In this document: positions 1 to 7,499 of the stretch, piece by piece
Layout: the number at the start of each line of letters is the position of its first letter
How positions within the stretch are numbered: the stretch's first letter is position 1
NCBI GenBank assembly: GCA_022508245.1
Contig: JAFLVO010000008.1
Span: 1 to 43,254 of the forward strand
Origin: Clostridiales bacterium
Lineage (GTDB): Bacteria; Bacillota; Clostridia; Christensenellales; Borkfalkiaceae
Direction: 5' to 3'
Length of the DNA stretch: 43,254 bases
Notes under the pieces: model-generated
What the model was told of the DNA's origin: nothing
Database searches by the model: none
Seen by the model: only the letters and a program-made list of their open reading frames with translations
Made by a program: the position numbers and the translations under genes

Positions 1-465
1 CACGTATCCTTTGCCGCTTACGGTACCCTTAACTGTAAGATTTTTGATAGTGCCATTTTCAACATATCCAAATAAACCTTGCCAGCCCTCAGTACTGTCG
101 ATATACAGACCTGAAATCGTATGATCGTCGCCGTCAAAGGTGCCTTTAAATGGCTTGCTATCGTTGCCGATTCGCGTCCAAGAAACACTTTCCCCGTTAA
201 GATTCGCGCCGCATACGGTAGAAAGGTCAATGTCCTGTGTCAGTTTGAAATTCTTGCCCCAATCCGAGTCGGTTTGAGAAAGTGTGTATAACTCATCTGC
301 CGACGAAATCAGATAGGTATCGCCCTCGGCGCCGCTTCCGTACTCCACCTCTATCGCAAATGCCGACATCGGTGCAAACATAAGTATTGTGCCCGCAACA
401 AAGCACACTAGTGCACTTAACACAACCACAAGTCCCACATAAAGCTTGCTTTTGATGATTTTCAT
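1..465 (-). CDS. Secreted GLUG-repeat surface protein, N-terminal part (runs off left edge)
   Basis: The reading frame is open from an ATG at 465 to the window edge (155 codons), so only the N-terminus is present. It begins with a basic n-region (MKIIKSK), a long hydrophobic stretch and a likely signal-peptidase site after MSAFA near residue 36. The mature part has the pattern of GLUG-type beta-helix surface proteins: FKGTFDGDDHTISGL, then GLFGYVENGTIKNLTVKG. Such proteins are exported and often sit on the cell wall of gut Firmicutes, and their ligand is usually unknown. A ribosome-binding site (AAGGAAG) lies about 9 nt before the ATG, and a promoter at 551-579 makes this a separate unit from the operon on its right. 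The C-terminus, and so the anchoring mode, is not visible. Confidence 0.8.
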   Translation of the reverse strand, partial: MKIIKSKLYVGLVVVLSALVCFVAGTILMFAPMSAFAIEVEYGSGAEGDTYLISSADELYTLSQTDSDWGKNFKLTQDIDLSTVCGANLNGESVSWTRIGNDSKPFKGTFDGDDHTISGLYIDSTEGWQGLFGYVENGTIKNLTVKGTVSGKGYV

Positions 466-550
466 TGCCTGTTTCTTCCTTATCTTTACCCAATCAAATT
501 GCCGTAATCGGATATTGTTTCTTAATATCAAATACCTTCTTAGGGGCTTT

Positions 551-579
551 ATTTTATCACAATATATCGTTATTCGCAA
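551..579 (-). promoter_or_regulatory. SigA-type promoter of the GLUG surface protein gene
   Basis: On the minus strand TTGCGA (574-579) and TAAAAT (551-556) are separated by exactly 17 nt. The expected start gives a leader of about 80 nt before the ATG at 465. No other element is evident between this promoter and the terminator at 717-756. Confidence 0.6.
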
Positions 580-716
580 GTTTATGCAGATTAATTTAGA
601 CAAAAAATCGATTGGCCCCGAAAAAAATATGGATTAGGTACAAAATTCAAGTGTTCAACTTGGATGGAAACATACTGTTTTAAAGCCATTTTGACTCTAA
701 TTTGTCCTGTTTTTGT

Positions 717-756
717 AAAAAAATTAGAGCTTATTCCGTTATAGAATAAGCTCTAA
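717..756 (-). terminator. Rho-independent terminator of the RiPP-like operon
   Basis: A perfect 12-bp stem (724-735 with 745-756, arm TTAGAGCTTATT) with a 9-nt loop is followed on the minus strand by a run of T (717-723). It is the first strong terminator downstream of the UvrA-like gene, so it probably marks the end of the operon that begins near 8.8 kb. Confidence 0.8.
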
Positions 757-985
757 ACTACTAAATATTGTAATAATTTTTTTCAGTAAACCACTAAATA
801 ATCGTAACGATTACTTTCTCGGATTCTTGATATTCGCCTGTACTGATGTCTTATTATGAAGGGTGACCGTTGGTTATCTAAGTAAACTGCTTCTATGTCT
901 TTTTTCGATAATAAACCCGTCCTCTGCGCTTACGCTTACGACATATGCCACTGTAATACAATTCCATAAATATTATATCCGTGAA
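757..985. other. Gene-free stretch with an imperfect direct repeat
   Basis: No convincing gene lies here. Two imperfect copies of a roughly 25-nt AT-rich sequence (AAACYACTAAATA...) occur at about 754-778 and 784-809. A 24-codon very basic frame (893-967, minus) was considered and rejected. The stretch separates the UvrA-like gene from its terminator and may be the scar of an insertion. Confidence 0.35.
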
Positions 986-3421
986 TTAAACAAAATGCCT
1001 CAGTGATTTGCCGGTGACAGTATTTGTTGCCGCTACTTCTTTTGCCGTACCGGTCGCAACGACCACTCCGCCGTCTTTACCTGCACCGGGCCCCATATCG
1101 ATAATGTAGTCTGAACATGCTATCAGTTCCATATTGTGTTCAACAATGATTATTGAATTGCCTTCAGCAATAAGCTTTTCAAACATAAATACCAAATTTT
1201 GTATATCGACGGAATGCAGTCCAGCTGAGGGCTCATCGAAAATATATAACACATTTTTCAATTTGCTGTTCATTAGATTACCGGCCAATTTTAACCGTTG
1301 CGATTCACCGCCTGACAGTTCAACAATATTTTGCCCTAGCCTTAAGTACCCTAAGCCGACATCCTTCAATAATTTGAGCTTTTTTTGAATCTTTTTTTCT
1401 TCACTGAAAAAGTTGCACGCCGTATCAACATCAAGGTCGAGTACTTCCGAGATATTCTTACCATGATATTTCACGCCTAAAATTTTGCTGTTAAATCTGC
1501 GTCCTTCGCAACAAGGGCATTTAATTTCCGAATTGCTTAAAAAATAACTCGAGAGCTTTATTTTCCCAAACCCGCCACATTGGGGACAAGCACCTGCTGC
1601 AGTATTAAAGCTGAAAGCCGTTTCGTTCAAGGCCTGTTTAGCGGCTTCTTGCGTAGCGGCAAACAACTTCCTTATTTCAGGCATGATTTCACTGTAGGTC
1701 GCTACGACAGAACGGGAATTGTTCCCGATAGGCGACTGGGAACAAAGTATAATTTGCTCCACCTTTTCGCTGTTTACTATCTCAGCCTGTACTGTCGTTC
1801 TCGTCTTGGAAACCTGTTTGTTTATTCTGCCGTATTCAACAAGCGAATCGAAAACTAACGAGCTTTTACCTGAGCCGCTGATACCCGTAATTGCCACGAT
1901 ACAATGGAGCGGTATGTCCACGTTTACATTTTTCAAATTGTTGGAATTTGCGTTGCGAATACCGATAAAGTCGCTCAGATCATACCCACACGGTCTGCCA
2001 CGCTCAATTTTTAATTGCTTCAACAATAATTTTTCTGTTAAACAGGCTGTATCCTTCAGTCCCTCTTTCGAACCGTTGTAAACGATTACACCACCATGAT
2101 AGGAAGCACCCGGACCGAATTCCATGATGTTGTCCGCAATATCTACGAGTTGCGAATTGTGTTCCACTAACAGTACCGTATTCCCGTTCCCCGCTTGCTG
2201 CAAAGCCTTTATTTCGCGAATCAGATTTGGAATCTCACAATAGTGCAGTCCGGTGGACGGTTCATCGAGAATATACAGCACACCGGACATTTTGTTGGAT
2301 ACCAATGTAGAGAGAAATAGCCGGTGCATTTCACCGCCGGAAAGCGAGGCCGTTTTTCTCGATAGACTTAGGTACGAAATTCCGAGATTGATAATAACCC
2401 CGCATTGATCTAAAATTTTACCAATTGGAATGCTAATGATATCGTCGCGCAAATCGCCGAAGTGAATATTCTTTAGAAAATGATATAGATCAAAAATGGT
2501 CATATTCTGCACATCGCAGATGTTTTTGCCGTCGATTAAAATGCTTTGCGCCAAACGGGAGATACCTGCGCCGTTACAGTCCTCACATACCGAGTATGTG
2601 AAAAATTGAGACAACTGCTGTCTTAGCTTACTGCTGGTAGTTGTCTTATACGTTTTAAAAATTTCGTTGACGATTCCCTCAAACGCAATCTTATTCCTTT
2701 TGCTTTTTGGCACGCCGTATAAAAGTGCAACTTTAAGCTCGTTGCTGAAGTATTTAATAGGCATATCCATTGTTGCGCCGTATTGCATGACAAAGGATTT
2801 GAAGAAATTGTATTTGGTAGTGCCCTTTGTAGGGATACCATAGAGAAACCCGCCTTCACTGAGCGATAATTCCTGATTGGGATAAATTTTCGTTTCATCG
2901 ACATCTACGATAACGCCTTCCCCTCCGCACGTTTGGCACATGCCGTTGGGCGACATATTGGAAAAAAACGAGGGCGGCAAAACCGCAGGCTTGACGCCGC
3001 AACTCGGACAAGGTATATATGCCGAAGTATAAAAATTCAACCCGGTCTTTTGACAATGCAAACAAGGTTGTTGACCAACAGACGAAAATATAGCAAACAA
3101 AAAGGAGTTGATATGCGATACGCTACCTACGGTGCTTAGCGGATTGGATACGTTCCTGACTTGCCGAACTGCTACGGTTGGAGGCAACCCGATTGCCATG
3201 TCAAGATCGGACGAGCAGGACTTCGATAAATAAAATGCCTCGCTCGGGTCTAAAATTTCTAAGAATTGGCGACGCCCCTCGCTGTAGACCGTATTAAAGG
3301 CAAAAGAAGATTTGCCGGAACCGGAAACACCGGTTACTGCCGTAATCTTGCCGTAAGGGAAGGAAACATCTATATTTTTGAGGTTGCCCTCTTTGCAACC
3401 TATAAACTTTATTTCATTCAC
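986..3421 (-). CDS. Short UvrA-like ABC ATPase, candidate self-protection protein
   Basis: This 811-residue protein has both ABC modules of UvrA: Walker A GVSGSGKSS (about 31-39) and a second GISGSGKSS, signatures ASLSGGEMHRL and ELSGGESQRL, and Walker B LYILDEPSTGLH and LYIFDEPSAGLH. Zinc-binding cysteine pairs are present (CPSCG, CQTCGGEG, CEDCNGAG, CPQCGGFG, CPCCEGRR). It is about 130 residues shorter than repair UvrA. The part that normally carries the UvrB-binding domain, after the first module begins, appears missing, as in UvrA2/DrrC-type proteins. Those proteins occur in producers of DNA-binding antibiotics and give resistance, so I infer self-protection or product handling here, not general excision repair. 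The start is GTG, 15 nt after the radical SAM gene, with a weak ribosome-binding site. It is the last gene of the operon. Confidence 0.85.
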   Translation of the reverse strand: MNEIKFIGCKEGNLKNIDVSFPYGKITAVTGVSGSGKSSFAFNTVYSEGRRQFLEILDPSEAFYLSKSCSSDLDMAIGLPPTVAVRQVRNVSNPLSTVGSVSHINSFLFAIFSSVGQQPCLHCQKTGLNFYTSAYIPCPSCGVKPAVLPPSFFSNMSPNGMCQTCGGEGVIVDVDETKIYPNQELSLSEGGFLYGIPTKGTTKYNFFKSFVMQYGATMDMPIKYFSNELKVALLYGVPKSKRNKIAFEGIVNEIFKTYKTTTSSKLRQQLSQFFTYSVCEDCNGAGISRLAQSILIDGKNICDVQNMTIFDLYHFLKNIHFGDLRDDIISIPIGKILDQCGVIINLGISYLSLSRKTASLSGGEMHRLFLSTLVSNKMSGVLYILDEPSTGLHYCEIPNLIREIKALQQAGNGNTVLLVEHNSQLVDIADNIMEFGPGASYHGGVIVYNGSKEGLKDTACLTEKLLLKQLKIERGRPCGYDLSDFIGIRNANSNNLKNVNVDIPLHCIVAITGISGSGKSSLVFDSLVEYGRINKQVSKTRTTVQAEIVNSEKVEQIILCSQSPIGNNSRSVVATYSEIMPEIRKLFAATQEAAKQALNETAFSFNTAAGACPQCGGFGKIKLSSYFLSNSEIKCPCCEGRRFNSKILGVKYHGKNISEVLDLDVDTACNFFSEEKKIQKKLKLLKDVGLGYLRLGQNIVELSGGESQRLKLAGNLMNSKLKNVLYIFDEPSAGLHSVDIQNLVFMFEKLIAEGNSIIIVEHNMELIACSDYIIDMGPGAGKDGGVVVATGTAKEVAATNTVTGKSLRHFV

Positions 3422-3436
3422 AGTCGCACCACTTTT

Positions 3437-5014
3437 CTAATAATTTTGAATGATTGACAGGATATTTTTATCAAATCTGCTCGGCTCAATGCCGGGGTCG
3501 TCCATAAATACTCTGCCGCCGTAACAATACTTATTGTTCTGCGCTCCTGCCATAAATGTATCTACAAGCGCAACATATTTCAGTACGTTGCTATAGCTAT
3601 GCTCATCATAATACAGCATATTGATATCTATATCTTTATTCCACCCTTTCACATACTGTTTCATGAGCTGATCGTATATGGGAGTGCCGGAATATGCGGT
3701 AAAGACGGACAGGCTGTAGGAGTAAATTTTATCCTTATTATTGACCATGAACCTTAGCGTTGCGTCCCTGTCCTCGTCTGTTTCTCCAGGGAACCCGAAC
3801 ATAATATACGCATGAATCCTTATGCCGGTTTGTTTTGCCACCGAAAGAAACGTATTGTATTCGTCAACATTCGTGCCCTTTAACATGGCATTTAACACTT
3901 TTTGGGAACCGCTTTCAAAACCGATCCTCAGCATGCAGCATCCGTTACTTGCTAATTGCGGCAATATTGACGTGAGCGACTTATCCGCTCTTGCGTTTAT
4001 TCCCCATTTGAATTCGCCGTGAATCAGATCTGCTATCTTCAACAAGTCACGCGGGATGATTGCCGCATCGGTAAAGTAGACGTGCGTTATGCCGCATTGG
4101 GCAACGAGAGCCCTCAACGAGCGTACCGTGTCTTCAATTAACTTATTGTCAAGCTTATGCACTTCAACGCTTCTGTCGCCATTGCAAAATCGGCATTTTC
4201 CGTAATAGCAGCTCGTTCGAAAGGAAAACGGAATACATCGGGTACGGCTATCCGTATAATATTGTTCCCATTTTACGTCGAAAAAATCAGGAACCCGTTC
4301 TAAATCTGCCCTGCCTTCTCTGTTTGAATTGCCATGGGGCAGACAGAGGGAGAGTAGCGTGCCTTCACCTGAACCGCATATTACGTTATCCGCCAATGCG
4401 CCAAACCGACTCATATACCGATATTCGCTCTTATTCTGCTCGAATAAACTACCGCCGAAGACGATTCGTATTTGAGAATTGTGCTTTTTTATGCGTTTTG
4501 CAATTAATAATGCGAAGGGCAGCTGTGAGAGGAAGGATACGGATAATCCAACAATAGAGCAGCCCAAGCGACAAACATCTGTAATTTCCTCTTCTAAAAG
4601 CGGTTCAAATATGGACAAATTTTCCATACCAATAACAATATCTTCATAGGATTTCAAACCCGACTTAAAGGTCACTGTACCTGCAGAGAATACGACATTG
4701 TTTTGAAGCCTATTCAACAATTCTTCTGCCAAAATCAGCTTACTGATTCTATCCTCGCTATCACTTTTATAATTTAACAGCAAGTCCTGATTGGGTACTT
4801 CAGTCTTCTTGCACAACGCCAAACATTTGTTGAGTTTATCCTGCTTTCGTACATTATGGTAAAACACTATCGAAAGATCGACCGCATATGATACTACGCC
4901 GTGCTTTTTTAGATAACGGTTTAATATGTATGCTCCCAACATCGGCATTGTGACATCGCCCGGTGGCGGAATTATGAGCGCGATTTCGTGCTTAGGAATC
5001 TCATCGTTACCCAT
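3437..5014 (-). CDS. Cobalamin-binding-type radical SAM enzyme, RiPP maturation
   Basis: 525 residues. The N-terminal half looks like a B12-binding Rossmann domain (IALIIPPPGDVTMPMLGAYI, later IVGLSVSFLSQ and IRIVFGGSLFE) without the classical DxHxxG motif, as is common in this class. The radical SAM cluster motif CYYGKCRFC (CX3CX2C) is near residues 268-276, followed by RIGFESGSQKVL and YIMFGFPGETDED, typical of B12-radical SAM proteins. Relatives methylate unactivated carbons or perform other cobalamin-assisted radical chemistry, and several act on peptides. The start ATG directly follows the TAA of the recognition-protein gene (5015-5017), so translation is probably coupled. Substrate and reaction are inferred from context only. 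Confidence 0.8.
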   Translation of the reverse strand: MGNDEIPKHEIALIIPPPGDVTMPMLGAYILNRYLKKHGVVSYAVDLSIVFYHNVRKQDKLNKCLALCKKTEVPNQDLLLNYKSDSEDRISKLILAEELLNRLQNNVVFSAGTVTFKSGLKSYEDIVIGMENLSIFEPLLEEEITDVCRLGCSIVGLSVSFLSQLPFALLIAKRIKKHNSQIRIVFGGSLFEQNKSEYRYMSRFGALADNVICGSGEGTLLSLCLPHGNSNREGRADLERVPDFFDVKWEQYYTDSRTRCIPFSFRTSCYYGKCRFCNGDRSVEVHKLDNKLIEDTVRSLRALVAQCGITHVYFTDAAIIPRDLLKIADLIHGEFKWGINARADKSLTSILPQLASNGCCMLRIGFESGSQKVLNAMLKGTNVDEYNTFLSVAKQTGIRIHAYIMFGFPGETDEDRDATLRFMVNNKDKIYSYSLSVFTAYSGTPIYDQLMKQYVKGWNKDIDINMLYYDEHSYSNVLKYVALVDTFMAGAQNNKYCYGGRVFMDDPGIEPSRFDKNILSIIQNY

Positions 5015-5284
5015 TTATATGATCTCGATTAAATCAAGCTTAATACAAGTTTCGATAAAATCCGTTACGACTTTTTCAGTCTCTATGTAGCCCATCCCGC
5101 TAAGCTGTTTTGCAATGTCGCCTATGGATGATTGTCCGTCGACGAGATGTAAAATTTTCGCTGCGTCATTATCAAATGATAGGATTGGCGTCCTGTTCGT
5201 AAATACGAGACAACCAAACTCCTCATCCCGAAACCGAACGCCTGCCCGAATTTGCGGAATCATATTCAGTGAAGTCATATTCAT
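5015..5284 (-). CDS. PqqD-like RiPP recognition element (RRE) protein
   Basis: 89 residues with the PqqD pattern: R-x-E/D-E-F-G-C-L-V-F (FRDEEFGCLVF), then ILSFDNDAAKILHLVDGQSS and IGDIAKQLSGMG. This is the winged-helix fold that binds the leader of RiPP precursors and brings it to the radical SAM enzymes. As a separate small gene between two radical SAM genes it is strong evidence for a peptide-modifying pathway. AAGGAG stands 4 nt before the first ATG and 10 nt before the third codon, also ATG, so the true start may be residue 3 (5278). The stop abuts the next start. Confidence 0.85.
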   Translation of the reverse strand: MNMTSLNMIPQIRAGVRFRDEEFGCLVFTNRTPILSFDNDAAKILHLVDGQSSIGDIAKQLSGMGYIETEKVVTDFIETCIKLDLIEII

Positions 5285-5298
5285 ATTTCTCCTTGTGA

Positions 5299-6297
5299 TT
5301 ATTTAGAACAGAACGAATCGGGCGTCTCGCGCCAATTTCCGTCTTTCATTGCCGAGGCACGGCATCCGCCATGGCAGGCAGCCAATGTACTGCACTTAAG
5401 ACATGTACGAGGCAATTGCTCTTGTCTTACGAAACAATTGAATACATCCGAATTTCTTTTGATCTCTGAAAGCGGCGTTTCCAAAATATTGCCGCCAAGC
5501 GGAATTCGCGTCAATCCGCAGACCATAAGATTCCCTTCCACATCTACATAAAATCTGTCATACCCGTAAGAGCATGTGTTACACAAGTGCTTTAAGTCGG
5601 GCGGCACAATGCAAAAAGGCATTGCTTCTGCGAATTCGATATGCATTTCATTGTGTTGCATAAAGTGCTCTGCAAACCTCATTATGTCAATCATATCATT
5701 TTTTTCTATTTCCAAATCATGTGCCAATTGCCCAATTCCGACCGGAACAAACCGCGTGACAGTCATGAATTTTAACCCTATCGACTGCAGATATTCGGCC
5801 GTCTTCGGCATAACCTCTTTGTTAAACGCATTAAGCACAAAATTGCTCGCAACAGGTACCCTTTTATCGCGTAAGTATGCCTTGATAGCATTCGTAGAAG
5901 CGTCAAAGCTCCCCTCAACACCCGTTAAACTATCATGCGTCTCCGCATCTCCGTGAATGGAAATACTAACGCTCATTGGTCCTATGTCACAAATCCGTTT
6001 TACGTTTTCGTCCGTCATCAAAGCGCCGTTTGACAGTATCATGACATTGGGGAAAAGCTCGACGGCCCTCTTTAAGATTTCAAAAAAATCTGGATGCATT
6101 AATGGCTCGCCTCCGGTGAGGGTAAGCTGCATAATACCCTGCTGCGCAAGCACATCCATCATTTCGAAAACTTTGTGATTGAATCTCGGCTTTTGCGAAT
6201 TGTAGCAAAAGCGGCATTTGAGATTACACGCCTCCGTTAACTCAATTTGAACCAGCAGCGGCTGTATCTCATATAAATGGTCGTATTTTTCCGCCAT
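5299..6297 (-). CDS. Radical SAM/SPASM peptide-maturation enzyme (second)
   Basis: 332 residues. CNLKCRFC (CX3CX2C, residues 24-31) binds the SAM cluster. LTLTGGEPLMHPDF and SNGALMT are standard radical SAM core motifs. The C-terminal half has a SPASM/twitch layout: CNTCSYGYDRFYVDVEGNLM, then CGL, then CLKCSTLAACHGGCRAS, which should hold auxiliary iron-sulfur clusters. SPASM enzymes make thioether, carbon-carbon or epimerised sites in RiPPs. It is paralogous in layout to the neighbouring enzyme at 6316-7302. An optimal ribosome-binding site (AAAAAGGAGG) lies in the 18-nt gap before the ATG, so this enzyme may be made well. The exact reaction cannot be read from sequence. Confidence 0.87.
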   Translation of the reverse strand: MAEKYDHLYEIQPLLVQIELTEACNLKCRFCYNSQKPRFNHKVFEMMDVLAQQGIMQLTLTGGEPLMHPDFFEILKRAVELFPNVMILSNGALMTDENVKRICDIGPMSVSISIHGDAETHDSLTGVEGSFDASTNAIKAYLRDKRVPVASNFVLNAFNKEVMPKTAEYLQSIGLKFMTVTRFVPVGIGQLAHDLEIEKNDMIDIMRFAEHFMQHNEMHIEFAEAMPFCIVPPDLKHLCNTCSYGYDRFYVDVEGNLMVCGLTRIPLGGNILETPLSEIKRNSDVFNCFVRQEQLPRTCLKCSTLAACHGGCRASAMKDGNWRETPDSFCSK

Positions 6298-6315
6298 ATA
6301 ACAAAATCCTCCTTT

Positions 6316-7302
6316 TTAATTGTTCAGCAGACACCCCGACTGATCGCACGGCAGGCATCCGCCGCCGCACACCTTCAAAAACAAACACTCGTTACAATTT
6401 TGATGTCTCGCGCCCGTCTTAGTCCATTTGTCTTCAAGAAATCCATCCCACGCTTTTGAAAATAATTCCGTTTTTATATTCCCGATGATCGGTGCATCCA
6501 AAACGGGGCAAGGCGTGATATCGCCCTCAGGCGTTATTCGCGCTGTAGCAAGCCCCGCAGAACATGGAACATTGCTCTCGCAAATAAAATTCAGTAATTT
6601 TGAATGAGAGCCTATGCGGCAGGGAGGGAACGGTTGAGGTAATCCGATCCGTGCAAACTGGTTTCTGCTCTCGGTTTGAAATTTAAAAACGGTTTCTACC
6701 GCGGTTAAGAATTCTGCATCCGAAACAGCTATTGCACTGTCATTTGTTAAAACACGGGACAATAACAGTGTTCCCACCCCCAGCGAGGATAGCAACTGTA
6801 ATATCGCCCCGATGTCGTCCTGATTTTGTTTAGTGACAGTTACGTTAACTGCAACATAGACATTATTTGCAACAAGATGCTTGATACCGGCTACCGCCTG
6901 TGCAAATGCACCCGTTCTGCCCACTACAAGATCGTGTTTTTCGGGAGTTGCGCCATGCAGAGAAGAGCACACGGCAGGAAACAGTCGGGCAATGCGTACC
7001 GCAGTTTTTTCGTCAATCAACGTAGCATTCGTATTAAAGTGAATGTCAAAGCCGAGCTCTAAGCACAATTGGGCTAAGTCAAAAAATTTTGTGTACAACA
7101 AAGGTTCCCCACCGTTAAAATTGATGGAGAAAACCCCGTACTCGCGCATGTCTGCCAATATAATCTTCAGTCTATCGTACGGAACCGTCTTTTGATTGCC
7201 TGTTCCGTCTAAATTATTGTAGCAGAATCCACATGTGTTGTTGCATGCGTAAGTAAGCTCAAGCTGTATTGATATGGGTCTCGTTTTGTAGATTAGCGGC
7301 AT
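6316..7302 (-). CDS. Radical SAM/SPASM peptide-maturation enzyme (first)
   Basis: CNNTCGFC (CX3CX2C) is at residues 20-27 if the start is the ATG at 7302. INFNGGEPLLYTKF and the C-terminal Cys-rich part (CPVLD, CNECLFLKVCGGGCLPC) give a SPASM architecture. Upstream in-frame ATGs at 7311 and 7326 would lengthen it by 3 or 8 residues. I chose 7302 because it leaves the usual spacing before the cluster motif and the shortest overlap (10 nt) with the precursor candidate, but no ribosome-binding site favours any of them. The lack of its own ribosome-binding site suggests translation coupled to the precursor gene. It probably acts on the Cys-rich peptide encoded just upstream. Confidence 0.85.
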   Translation of the reverse strand: MPLIYKTRPISIQLELTYACNNTCGFCYNNLDGTGNQKTVPYDRLKIILADMREYGVFSINFNGGEPLLYTKFFDLAQLCLELGFDIHFNTNATLIDEKTAVRIARLFPAVCSSLHGATPEKHDLVVGRTGAFAQAVAGIKHLVANNVYVAVNVTVTKQNQDDIGAILQLLSSLGVGTLLLSRVLTNDSAIAVSDAEFLTAVETVFKFQTESRNQFARIGLPQPFPPCRIGSHSKLLNFICESNVPCSAGLATARITPEGDITPCPVLDAPIIGNIKTELFSKAWDGFLEDKWTKTGARHQNCNECLFLKVCGGGCLPCDQSGCLLNN

Positions 7303-7496
7303 GCACAGCATTGGCACGGCGTGCATTTACATACGATTTTATCGCCAGCGTTGTCTGTCCCGCGCTTAATGAATTCCGAAACGCGAAAATCCAGCTGCGT
7401 CAATTGCGAAACACCACCGACATGCTCATGCGATTTCGCAAAAGGTCTTTCATAGGGGTTAAAGATTTCTATTTTCGGCTGCAATGCTTGATTCAT
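7293..7496 (-). CDS. Candidate RiPP precursor peptide with Cys-rich C-terminus
   Basis: 67 residues. The first 55 hold no cysteine and look like a leader (NPYERPFAKSHEHVGG, then LTQLDFRVSEFIKRG). The last 12 are CKCTPCQCCACR, six cysteines in 12 residues, which would be the core. AAGGAG (7505-7510) sits 8 nt before the ATG and inside the end of the FRG gene. The 3' end overlaps the start of the first radical SAM gene. Position next to an RRE protein and three radical SAM enzymes is what makes this a precursor candidate. The closest known themes are Cys-rich sactipeptides or ranthipeptides, but I recognise no named family. There is no acceptor-rich stretch typical of sactipeptides, so the cysteines may be linked to each other's neighbours, methylated or used for metal binding. 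Confidence 0.7.
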   Translation of the reverse strand: MNQALQPKIEIFNPYERPFAKSHEHVGGVSQLTQLDFRVSEFIKRGTDNAGDKIVCKCTPCQCCACR

Positions 7497-7499
7497 AAT

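Noticed and set aside
893-967. 24-codon very basic frame (RKRKRRGRVYYRKK) after the UvrA-like gene
   Set aside because: No good ribosome-binding site, no family, and it is too short to support from sequence alone.
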